From contig JAHHTR010000049.1 in assembly GCA_020024515.1 (NCBI GenBank), forward strand, positions 1 to 14,509: a stretch of 14,509 nt of DNA, given 5' to 3'. Position numbers and translations under genes: made by a program. How positions within the stretch are numbered: the first letter of the stretch is position 1; each line of letters opens with the position of its first letter. Origin of the DNA: Angelakisella sp. GTDB taxonomy: Bacteria > Bacillota > Clostridia > Oscillospirales > Ruminococcaceae. Below, piece by piece: positions 7,751 to 14,408 of this stretch. The notes beneath the pieces were generated by a model that made no database searches, was not told the DNA's origin, and was given only the letters and a program-made list of their open reading frames with translations.

Positions 7751-7812
7751 TTTTTTATTTTCCCTTCAATATATTATTTAACCAAAAAGCATTGTTATGC
7801 TGATTTAATTAT

Positions 7813-7840
7813 ATTATATAAAAGGACAGTTATAAAGCAA
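7813..7840 (-). promoter_or_regulatory. Probable proS promoter
   Basis: On the minus strand TTGCTT (7840-7835), a 16-nt spacer and TATAAT (7818-7813) give a start near 7806, about 55 nt before proS. The promoter overlaps the inverted repeats listed at 7820-7857, so promoter and upstream terminator share sequence. Confidence 0.5.
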
Positions 7841-7857
7841 AGTCCTTTTAACTGTCC
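7820..7857 (-). terminator. Probable acpP terminator with two alternative stems
   Basis: A perfect 9-bp repeat (GGACAGTTA 7824-7832 with TAACTGTCC 7849-7857) is followed on the minus strand by TTTTATAT. A second perfect 8-bp repeat (AAAAGGAC 7820-7827 with GTCCTTTT 7842-7849) overlaps it, so the two stems cannot form together. It lies 50 nt after the acpP stop codon and 70 nt before proS. Confidence 0.55.
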
Positions 7858-7907
7858 AAAATTTTTTAAGTATAATCATTTAGTTTTTTAAAAGAACTGT
7901 TTACTAT

Positions 7908-8135
7908 TTATATACGGTCCTCGATATATTCTACTATATCACCAACAGTCTTGATATTTTCAACATCTTCGTCAGGGAATTCCATATCAAACTCATCTTC
8001 AAAAGACATAATAAGGTCTACTAGGTCAATTGAATCTACTCCCAAATCTTCCACAAGAGCTGTTGATTCTTTAATGTCGTTTACGTCCATATCAAATTGT
8101 TCTGCAATAATAGCTGAAACTTTTTCAAATATCAT
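7908..8135 (-). CDS. acpP: Acyl carrier protein
   Basis: This 75-residue acidic protein carries growing fatty acyl chains on a phosphopantetheine arm. The attachment motif GVDSIDLVDL is intact, with Ser35 as the modified residue. The family pattern of four helices is visible from MIFEKVSAIIAEQFDMD to TVGDIVEYIED, and its length is normal. A strong AAAAGGAG is 8 nt upstream of the ATG. No other fatty acid genes adjoin it, so it is a single-gene unit with its own promoter and terminator. A carrier for some other pathway cannot be excluded, but the sequence looks like a standard housekeeping ACP. Confidence 0.93.
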   Translation of the reverse strand: MIFEKVSAIIAEQFDMDVNDIKESTALVEDLGVDSIDLVDLIMSFEDEFDMEFPDEDVENIKTVGDIVEYIEDRI

Positions 8136-8259
8136 AATTCTTTCTCCTTTTAATATTAATAAATTTTTTTATATTTATTTTTATAGTATTCACAACATAA
8201 ACCCAATATAATTAAAACTTAAAAAATGGTTTTTTAAAAGGGTTAGTCGTGCTGTCAAT

Positions 8260-8288
8260 ATGATATCTTGTTTTTTTAAAAATGGCAA
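8260..8288 (-). promoter_or_regulatory. Probable acpP promoter
   Basis: On the minus strand TTGCCA (8288-8283), a 17-nt spacer and TATCAT (8265-8260), with the same -10 as the rpsF promoter. The inferred start near 8253 leaves a long 5' leader of about 118 nt. Confidence 0.55.
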
Positions 8289-8463
8289 GCCTTTTTTAAA
8301 ATTTTTTTATAAAAATTAATTTATTTTCATATTTTATTTATGTTATATTTTTTATTTTTATTTTTTATTACTAAAACAGTTTATTTTCTTCCCTTTTGTG
8401 TTAAAATAAATATAAGTATTTTGTATTTTTATACATAAATTAAAATGTTATGAGGTATATAAA
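8289..8463 (+). other. AT-rich intergenic stretch upstream of sdaAB
   Basis: This is the rest of the 328-nt gap between the divergent acpP and sdaAB genes. It is almost entirely A and T, with no coding frame. I looked for a promoter for sdaAB and found no pair of -35 and -10 boxes I would trust. The only clear element is the ribosome site GAGG (8452-8455), 8 nt before the sdaAB ATG. Confidence 0.6.
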
Positions 8464-9129
8464 ATGAGTGTTTTTGACATTATCGGGCCTATTATGATAG
8501 GTCCAAGCAGTTCACATACAGCAGGTGCGGTAAAAATAGGCAAAATTGCACGAGACTTTTTGGGAAGTGAGCCTGTCAGTGCCGATATCGGTTTTTCAGG
8601 CTCTTTTGCAAGAACATATAAGGGACATGGAACCGATAAAGCAATCGTAGGTGGCATTATGGGTATGATGCCCGATGATGTGCGTATTCGTAACAGTATA
8701 GAACTTGCAAAAGAACAAAGTATCAGTATCAACATAAGAGAAGTTGATATAGAAAATGCACACCCAAATACAGCCGTTGTAACACTTACCGATAAAAACG
8801 GCAAAAGTGCCACTATTGAAGGAGCATCTATCGGTGGGGGAAATATACTTATAAAAAAACTTAATAATACTGCTGTTTCTTTAAACGGACACTATACGGT
8901 TATTGTAATCGAACATAAAGATAAACCGGGAACAATAGCCGCTGTTACAAATGTGCTTGCACCAATCGGCATAAATATTTGTAACTTTAACTTATCACGT
9001 GAGCAAAAAGGCGGTAATGCTGTTATGACAATAGAAATTGACGGTAAAGTCAATAAAGATATTATTCATCAATTAAAGATTTTACCTAACGTCATAGACT
9101 GCACAATTATTCAACAGGAAAACATATAA
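8464..9129 (+). CDS. sdaAB: L-serine dehydratase, iron-sulfur type, beta subunit
   Basis: Together with SdaAA this forms the oxygen-sensitive 4Fe-4S enzyme that converts L-serine to pyruvate and ammonia. The 221-residue protein starts with the family signature SVFDIIGPIMIGPSSSHTAG and continues with the GFSGSFARTYKGHGTDKAIVGG and HPNTAVV segments, followed by EGASIGGG. The C-terminal part (about 142-221) is an ACT domain (VIEHKDKPGTIAAVTNVLAPIGINI), the regulatory fold thought to sense serine in this two-subunit form. GAGG lies 8 nt before the ATG. It is followed after 31 nt by sdaAA, the normal order. Confidence 0.96.
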   Translation: MSVFDIIGPIMIGPSSSHTAGAVKIGKIARDFLGSEPVSADIGFSGSFARTYKGHGTDKAIVGGIMGMMPDDVRIRNSIELAKEQSISINIREVDIENAHPNTAVVTLTDKNGKSATIEGASIGGGNILIKKLNNTAVSLNGHYTVIVIEHKDKPGTIAAVTNVLAPIGINICNFNLSREQKGGNAVMTIEIDGKVNKDIIHQLKILPNVIDCTIIQQENI

Positions 9130-9160
9130 GTTATTAAAAAACAAGGAGATAATAATTATT

Positions 9161-10039
9161 ATGGCGTCAAGATACACTTCACTTTCAAAAATACTGGAAA
9201 TATCCAAAAATGAATCTCGAGCTCTATCCGAACTGGTTTTGGATTGGGAGGCAGAAGACACCGAGCTTTCAAAAGGGGATATTTATAATAAAATGGCTGA
9301 ATGTCTGCTTGTAATGGAACAGGCAACAAAAGACGGTTGCGACAAAGACTTGCGTTCAACAAGCGGACTTACGGGTGGAGATGCATATAAACTGCAAAAA
9401 TTCAAAGAGGAAGGCAAAAGTCTGTTAAGTGAAAGTTTCAGTGATACACTTATAACAGCAATAGCTGTCAGTGAACTAAATGCCGCAATGGGAAAAATTG
9501 TGGCAGCTCCGACAGCCGGTTCTTGCGGAATAATACCAGCCGCCATTATAACTTTGCTCAACAATAAAAAAATCACAAGACATCAAGCAATCATGGGACT
9601 ATTCACTGCATCTGCCGTTGGCTCTGTAATTGCTGTGAATGCATCTCTTTCAGGTGCACAAGGCGGCTGCCAGGCTGAATGTGGCTCAGCATCTGCTATG
9701 GCAGCGGCGGCTATTGTTGAAATTATGGGTGGTACTCCGCAAATGATAGACTATGCAGTTGGTATTTCCCTTGGAAATATGCTTGGACTGGTTTGTGACC
9801 CTGTTGCCGGACTTGTCGAAGTTCCGTGTATAATGCGTAATGCGTCAGGTGTTGTAAATGCTTTTGCCGCTGCCGAGTCAGTGCTTGCAGGAGTTAAATG
9901 TCATATTCCTGCCGACGAAGTAATAGTTGCAATGAAACGTATAGGGGACAGTATGCCACATACACTAAAAGAAACCGCTCAGGGTGGACTTGCGGTAACT
10001 CCAACAGGAAAATCTATTTTAAAACAAATTTTTGGGTAA
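9161..10039 (+). CDS. sdaAA: L-serine dehydratase, iron-sulfur type, alpha subunit
   Basis: This is the catalytic partner of SdaAB in cytoplasmic serine breakdown to pyruvate. The 292-residue protein has the full family layout. It begins with a YTSLSKILEISKN...ALSELVLDWE helix region, then GKIVAAPTAGSCGIIPA (Cys122), then SGAQGGCQAECGSASAMAAA (Cys170, Cys174) and CDPVAGLVEVPCIMRNA (Cys212, Cys223). It ends with MPHTLKETAQGGLAVTPTGK. The conserved cysteines supply the iron-sulfur ligands of the family; I cannot say from sequence alone which three bind. AAGGAGA lies 11 nt upstream of the ATG. It is co-transcribed with sdaAB and followed by a strong terminator. Confidence 0.96.
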   Translation: MASRYTSLSKILEISKNESRALSELVLDWEAEDTELSKGDIYNKMAECLLVMEQATKDGCDKDLRSTSGLTGGDAYKLQKFKEEGKSLLSESFSDTLITAIAVSELNAAMGKIVAAPTAGSCGIIPAAIITLLNNKKITRHQAIMGLFTASAVGSVIAVNASLSGAQGGCQAECGSASAMAAAAIVEIMGGTPQMIDYAVGISLGNMLGLVCDPVAGLVEVPCIMRNASGVVNAFAAAESVLAGVKCHIPADEVIVAMKRIGDSMPHTLKETAQGGLAVTPTGKSILKQIFG

Positions 10040-10097
10040 TTATTTCATTAAAATGACAAAGTCAAAACCTAAAATGTGATATTATACAGATATAACT

Positions 10098-10150
10098 AAA
10101 CTTAACATAAATACATTAAGTTGTATTGGTGTTAAGTTTTTAAATTTTTT
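10098..10150 (+). terminator. Rho-independent terminator of sdaAB-sdaAA
   Basis: A long hairpin: AAACTTAACA (10098-10107) pairs with TGTTAAGTTT (10130-10139), and an inner stem AATACA (10110-10115) pairs with TGTATT (10122-10127), separated by a 2x2 mismatch. T-rich sequence follows. Confidence 0.85.
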
Positions 10151-10362
10151 TTATATATTTAAAAATATTGGAAACTGCTAACAGTCTTCATGCTTTTATT
10201 TGCCTTGCAAAATTAATATCTATATATTATAATAACAATGATTATATTTTTTAAAAAAGACTTTTATTTTTAATATATACATATAATAAAATATTTATAA
10301 TTATGCAATAAAACACATATAAAATGACACGTAATTAATGTAGTTAGAAAGGGCGGTATGTA
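10151..10362 (+). other. Leader region of the sigma factor gene
   Basis: The gap between sdaAA and the sigma gene exceeds 300 nt. After the terminator it holds a weak hairpin (ACTG-CTAA-CAGT near 10175-10186), the promoter at 10205-10233 and a 5' leader of about 120 nt that is AT-rich without a clear structure. AAAGGG lies 9 nt before the sigma factor ATG. I see no coding frame or RNA gene. Confidence 0.6.
10205..10233 (+). promoter_or_regulatory. Sigma-A promoter for the ECF sigma operon
   Basis: TTGCAA (10205-10210), a 17-nt spacer and a perfect TATAAT (10228-10233). This is a housekeeping promoter. I see no ECF-type AAC-containing -35 element closer to the gene, so simple self-activation is not evident. 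Confidence 0.65.
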
Positions 10363-10872
10363 ATGGAGTTAAAGCCCCATGATATAGCCGAAGCTAAAAA
10401 AGGAGACAGAATAGCTTTTGGGAAATTATATGAAAGTGTAGCTAAAGACCTTTATAAGCTTGCACTATATATACTTGGCAATAAAGAAGACGCCGAAGAT
10501 GCTGTCAGTGAAACTTTTATTGAGGCATTTAAAGGTATAAAAAATTTACGTAACGACAGTAGCTTTAAGCCATGGATAATGCGAATTTTATCCATAAGAT
10601 GTAAACGCAAAATCGGAAGTTATATAAAAAATAAATCTACTGTTGATATTAGCGAATGTTTAAATATATCTGCAAAAGATAACAGTGAAGAAAAAGTAAT
10701 TTTATGGGAGGCAATAGGGAATCTTACATTTGAAGAACGTGAAATTATATTATTGTCAGTTATATATAACTATACCATAAAAGAGATTGCAGAAATCAAA
10801 GATTTACCACAAGGTACAGTAAGTTCAAAAATACATAGAACAATGAAGAAATTACAAAAAATGTTAAGTTAA
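10363..10872 (+). CDS. ECF-type RNA polymerase sigma factor
   Basis: This 169-residue protein directs RNA polymerase to a special set of promoters. Region 2 covers about 15-83 (AFGKLYESVAKDLYKLALYI...NKEDAEDAVSETFIEAFKGI...FKPWIMRILSIRCKRK), with the acidic/aromatic pattern that contacts core enzyme and the -10. Region 4 covers about 113-168 (LTFEEREIILLSVIYNYTIKEIAEI...GTVSSKIHRTMKKL), a helix-turn-helix for the -35. Regions 1 and 3 are absent, as in ECF (group 4) factors. There is no extra C-terminal domain. Its target promoters cannot be inferred here. The following membrane protein gene starts 42 nt later, so the pair resembles a sigma/anti-sigma operon. Confidence 0.93.
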   Translation: MELKPHDIAEAKKGDRIAFGKLYESVAKDLYKLALYILGNKEDAEDAVSETFIEAFKGIKNLRNDSSFKPWIMRILSIRCKRKIGSYIKNKSTVDISECLNISAKDNSEEKVILWEAIGNLTFEEREIILLSVIYNYTIKEIAEIKDLPQGTVSSKIHRTMKKLQKMLS

Positions 10873-10914
10873 CATAATGTTTCGTGATAGAGAATTTTTA
10901 AGGAGGGTATATAT

Positions 10915-12120
10915 TTGCAAAAAAAATCAGATATAACCAACAAAAGAACAGAAGAACTGTTAAAAAGTATCCCCTCACCGGACTTTCCACAAAGTTTATC
11001 TGCCGAAAGTCTGTTTGCCAAAATGGATAGTGGTGAATTATCTATTGATAATATGGGTGACAATGTAATAGACTTAAATACAAATACAAAATTTAATATT
11101 AAACATTATCTAAAACCGATACTTACTTATGCATCTGTATTTATAATAGCAGTATTTATATACTACACAATGGATTTAGATATCCCATCATATACAGAAG
11201 AAATAAACACTGTATCTCAATCGGCTACTGCACTTAGTTTAGATACACCTACATCAGTAGCAGTTAGCCCCGAAGAAAAAAGCTCATTAATCGCTGTTCC
11301 TGAAACAATCACAAAAAGTATTAAAGGAAATTTTTCCGAAGAAGAAAATCTAATGCATTTTTATAATGATATAATGCACACTCTACCACAAAAGGAAAAT
11401 ATATATTATCCACCACATATAGAGTCCTTTAAAAACAGTAATGGCAAAAAACATTCTTCAATCAACTACAATGAGCAAAACGATACATCTGAAATTCAAA
11501 TTTTGGATAAAGAAAACCTACATTCTACTATAAAAATAAAAGGTGGCGCTATTGACTTTTTCTCAATAGACAATAATAATATAGGTATTATTTCATCATA
11601 TACAGATACCAAAGATTTATATAAAAACGATTTACTGAAACAATACAGTTTTGATGGTATTGTTGATGAAAACGATTTTAATAACGTTACTTATTTTTCC
11701 TTATACAATATAGAAGATAAAAATAATCCACAATTAATGTATACTTCATTACAGGAAGGCAAATATATTAAACACAAAGTAGAAAAAGACAAAGTTATTG
11801 TAGCAACATACAAACCAATAACAGAAAAAGGCATTGTTGCTCCACTTGTTGCAGAAAATGACAATGTATTTATGCCTATTAATCCACAAAATATTTATAA
11901 GTTTAAAGATATACCAAACAATGAATATATTATATTGTCTCTATGTGAATTTGGCAATAATACACCTCGTGTACAGTCAAAAGCTGTTTTGGGAAATAAT
12001 ATGATAGTGGATATAAATACATTGATGAAAAATATCACTATTTTTGCACAAGACATAGAAACAGATGTTAATAAAATAATTGATTTTGAACTTGCTGATT
12101 ACAAAGTAAGACTATCATAA
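10915..12120 (+). CDS. Membrane protein with partial beta-propeller, candidate anti-sigma factor
   Basis: This 401-residue protein has an N-terminal cytoplasmic part (1-65), one membrane segment (about 67-86, PILTYASVFIIAVFIYY) and a long outer part. The start is TTG, 7 nt after AAGGAGGG; no ATG occurs until far inside. In the cytoplasmic part, IPSPDFPQSLSAESLFAKM resembles a short P-x-x-L-S-P-E-N type motif I recall from sigma-linked clostridial membrane proteins. The outer part has LYNIEDKNNPQLMYTSLQEG and KVIVATYKPI, then IILSLCEFGN...KAVLGNN. These resemble C-terminal beta-propeller proteins (Pfam Beta_propel), which by recall are about 600 residues or longer. This copy stops where a propeller strand begins (VNKIIDFELADYKVRLS), next to the IS, so it may be a truncated gene. 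No zinc anti-sigma HxxxCxxC motif is present. The anti-sigma role is inferred only from position and topology. Confidence 0.65.
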   Translation: MQKKSDITNKRTEELLKSIPSPDFPQSLSAESLFAKMDSGELSIDNMGDNVIDLNTNTKFNIKHYLKPILTYASVFIIAVFIYYTMDLDIPSYTEEINTVSQSATALSLDTPTSVAVSPEEKSSLIAVPETITKSIKGNFSEEENLMHFYNDIMHTLPQKENIYYPPHIESFKNSNGKKHSSINYNEQNDTSEIQILDKENLHSTIKIKGGAIDFFSIDNNNIGIISSYTDTKDLYKNDLLKQYSFDGIVDENDFNNVTYFSLYNIEDKNNPQLMYTSLQEGKYIKHKVEKDKVIVATYKPITEKGIVAPLVAENDNVFMPINPQNIYKFKDIPNNEYIILSLCEFGNNTPRVQSKAVLGNNMIVDINTLMKNITIFAQDIETDVNKIIDFELADYKVRLS

Positions 12121-12129
12121 TGTGCGCTT

Positions 12130-12148
12130 GTCAAGTAAAAGCAGACAC
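12130..12148 (+). repeat. Left imperfect terminal inverted repeat of the IS
   Basis: GTCAAGTAAAAGCAGACAC agrees at 14 of 19 positions with the right-end repeat read inward (13090 to 13072). Confidence 0.6.
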
Positions 12149-12161
12149 GAATAACCACCAA

Positions 12162-13012
12162 TTATATAAAACCTTTTTCTAATTTATATTGAATAGGTGT
12201 TTTGTAATGTAATTTATATGATAATCGTTCATTATTAAAATATTCAACATATTTTTTAATTAAACAAGAAAGATTATCTACTGATTTTAAATTAAAATCA
12301 ATTTTTGGTTCTTCTTTTATCCAACCATTCAAAGATTCAATAATCGGATTGTCAGTAGGTGTTCCTGCCCTTGACATAGAACGTTTAATATTAGTATAAT
12401 TTTTATACGCTTGATAAAAGCCGAAAGATGAGTAAACACTACCCTGATCAGTGTGAAGAGTGACAGGGTATGTTTGCTCTTTTGTTTTTGCAATTAATAC
12501 ATCCAAACAATGATAATATGGTAAATTACTACCGATTTTATTGGTTATTGAACTGGCAATTATTTCATTATTAAAAACATCTAAAAGATAAGTCCATTTC
12601 CAACGAATACCTTTGCGATAAATACAAGTCATATCAGAAACAACAATTTCCAATGGTTTTGTTGCATTCCAATGACCATTAACAATGTTTTGACCAGCTC
12701 CTTTCACCCAATATCCTTTTTTTAATCTTTCATTTTCTATTTCCAGTTTGGCAATTTGAAGTTTTAACATTTCATTTTCTGTAAGATATTTGCCTGAATT
12801 TAAAGCAGCAAATTTATTTCCTATACGTTTTTTAGGATTAAAAGCATCTGTTACATTTTTTTCATATTCTTTTAACCAACGACAAATCATACTTCTGTCA
12901 GCATTATATTCTTTTTCTAAACTACGTACTGATATATGCTCATTTAAATGTCTAGTTATTATTTCTAATTTTTGTTCTTTACTCCAAATACGTTTCTTTT
13001 GTCTTTTTTCAT
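12162..13012 (-). pseudogene. IS3-family transposase, frameshifted and internally shortened
   Basis: The catalytic part is clear: VVSDMTCI (first Asp), LHTDQGSVYSS (second Asp), PIIESLNGW (Glu), and the C-terminal YVEYFNNERLSYKLHYKTPIQYKL. The spacing between the second Asp and the Glu is 36 residues, one more than the usual DD(35)E. The conserved N-terminal helix-turn-helix reads from 13010 as EKRQKKRIWSKEQKLEII and continues in frame into SMICRWLKEY, but this frame has no start codon. The ATG at 13012, with AGGGGTG just before it, is in a different frame and stops after 15 codons. One extra A in the A6 run (13009-13004) would join them into a 283-residue protein. The HTH_21 linker normally found between ENERLKKGYWVKG and the catalytic domain is missing (about 100 residues by recall). 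The element is probably inactive. Confidence 0.8.
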
Positions 13013-13044
13013 ATTTATCACCCCTATGTTATATTGTAACACAA

Positions 13045-13083
13045 AAATGTAGACACACGGTAGTTTTCCTTGTGTCTACATTT
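13045..13083 (-). terminator. Perfect 13-bp hairpin, probable murA terminator at the IS end
   Basis: Positions 13045-13057 and 13071-13083 are exact reverse complements with a 13-nt loop. On the minus strand the second arm runs into ATTTTTG. It lies 41 nt after the murA stop codon, so it can end murA transcription before the IS gene. The outer arm coincides with the right IS terminal repeat. Confidence 0.65.
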
Positions 13084-13090
13084 ATCTTAC
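13072..13090 (-). repeat. Right imperfect terminal inverted repeat of the IS
   Basis: Read on the minus strand, GTAAGATAAATGTAGACAC matches the left end at 14 of 19 positions without gaps. It includes the shared block TAAA-G-AGACAC. Confidence 0.6.
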
Positions 13091-13124
13091 TACTTCATTC
13101 AACGGGTGGTTTTGATTTATATTA

Positions 13125-14408
13125 TCATATAACTTTTGCTATCATTTCCTCTGGTGTATCGATTATTTTTATATCCGCACCAAGACCTCTGAACTTTTCA
13201 ACAACATCTTCATATCCACGTTGAATATGCACTATTTCTTCTATCTCTGTAACACCATCTATACATAGTCCCGCAATTATCATTGCCGCGCCACCACGCA
13301 AGTCTGTTGCCTTAACAGGTGCTGCTGTCAGTTGTGCTCCACCTGTTATAACAGCTACCTTACCGTCAACGGTAATTTTTGCACCTAGTCTTACAAGTTC
13401 ATCTATATATTTAAAACGATTGTCCCAAACACCTTCCGTAATAATACTTGTACCATCTGCACTAAGTAGCATAGCTGCTATCTGAGGCTGCATATCTGTC
13501 GGAAAACCGGGGTGTGGCATTGTTGTAACATTTATTGCTTTTAGTGGCTCTACTCTGTTAACACGTACCCAATCGTCACCTTCTTCTACCATTACACCGG
13601 CGGAACGCAATTTTGCTGTAATACTTTCAAGGTGCTTTGGTATAACATTCTCAATAATCGCATTACCACCTGTTGCCGCAACTGCCGCCATATATGTGCC
13701 TGCTTCTATTTGATCAGGTATAATTGTATAATCCGCACCGTGCATTTCTTTTACACCACGGATTTTTATAATATCAGTACCTGCGCCACGAATTTCGGCA
13801 CCCATACTGTTAAGATAGTTTGCAAGGTCAACGATATGTGGTTCTTTTGCAACATTTTCAAGAATAGTTAACCCCTCTGCCTTACATGCGGCAAGCATAA
13901 CATTCATTGTAGCGCCAACAGATACAACATCAAAATAAATGTGTGTTCCTGTAAGCTTTTCTGCTTTGGCATTTATCATACCTTTTTCTATCTCAACAGT
14001 TGCACCCATCAGTTCAAAGCCTTTTATATGCTGATCAATTGGACGTACACCAAAATTACATCCACCCGGCATTGAGACGCTTGCTGTACCCATTCTTGCA
14101 AGAAGTGAACCTAAAAAATAATAACTTGCACGCATATTTTTTGCAAGTTCATAGGAAACTGTCGGTGATACTATATTTGTTGTATCTATTTCAACTGTCT
14201 TTTTATCTATTAATCTAACTTTGGCACCCATTTCTTCTAGCATATGCAATTCAAGTGATACATCGTTTACATTGGGTATGTTATGTATTACTGATACACC
14301 CTCACCCAAAACTGTTGCAGGTAAAATAGCCACAGTCGCATTTTTTGCACCACCTATTGATACTGAACCACAGAGTTTTTTTCCTCCGCTCACAACTAAT
14401 TTTTTCAA
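13125..14408 (-). CDS. murA: UDP-N-acetylglucosamine 1-carboxyvinyltransferase
   Basis: MurA transfers enolpyruvate from phosphoenolpyruvate to UDP-GlcNAc, the first committed step of peptidoglycan synthesis in the cytoplasm. The 427-residue protein has the normal length and motifs: GGAKNATVAILPA with Lys22/Asn23, NMRASYYFLG with Arg93, PGGCNFGVRPIDQHIKGF with the catalytic Cys117 (the residue attacked by fosfomycin), and PGFPTDMQPQ with the catalytic Asp. The C-terminal DLRGGAAMIIAGL and IQRGYEDVVEKFRGLGADI are intact. The start is TTG, 8 nt after AGGGGAG; no better start is present. Many Firmicutes carry two MurA paralogues, and I cannot tell from one copy which this is. The 79 nt at the window edge (14431-14509) hold only AT-rich upstream sequence. 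Confidence 0.97.
   Translation of the reverse strand: MKKLVVSGGKKLCGSVSIGGAKNATVAILPATVLGEGVSVIHNIPNVNDVSLELHMLEEMGAKVRLIDKKTVEIDTTNIVSPTVSYELAKNMRASYYFLGSLLARMGTASVSMPGGCNFGVRPIDQHIKGFELMGATVEIEKGMINAKAEKLTGTHIYFDVVSVGATMNVMLAACKAEGLTILENVAKEPHIVDLANYLNSMGAEIRGAGTDIIKIRGVKEMHGADYTIIPDQIEAGTYMAAVAATGGNAIIENVIPKHLESITAKLRSAGVMVEEGDDWVRVNRVEPLKAINVTTMPHPGFPTDMQPQIAAMLLSADGTSIITEGVWDNRFKYIDELVRLGAKITVDGKVAVITGGAQLTAAPVKATDLRGGAAMIIAGLCIDGVTEIEEIVHIQRGYEDVVEKFRGLGADIKIIDTPEEMIAKVI

Larger units (their letters stand above)
12121..13097 (-). mobile_element. Degenerate IS3-family insertion sequence
   Basis: The element of about 0.97 kb holds one damaged IS3-type transposase gene, with imperfect inverted repeats near both ends (12130-12148 and 13072-13090). 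Exact boundaries are uncertain. Starting at TG (12121) and ending at CA (13097) would obey the TG...CA rule, but I find no clear target duplication on either choice. It is shorter than the usual 1.2-1.5 kb, matching the apparent loss inside the transposase. It lies between the truncated membrane protein gene and murA. Confidence 0.75.

Noticed and set aside
7751..7907. T-box riboswitch before proS
   Set aside because: There is no T-box core sequence (GGTGG-ACCGCG type) and no long stem with a proline specifier. Only short repeats and a small AGCAT/ATGCT hairpin are present.
8230..8260. FapR-type operator near acpP (TTAGTCGTGCTG)
   Set aside because: It shares only a few bases with the known operator and lacks the second half of the palindrome.
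13002..13012. Programmed -1 frameshift at AAAAAAG in the IS
   Set aside because: The run follows the start codon directly, its codon phase is AAA-AAA-G rather than A-AAA-AAG, and the helix-turn-helix of OrfA itself is out of frame. An indel is simpler.
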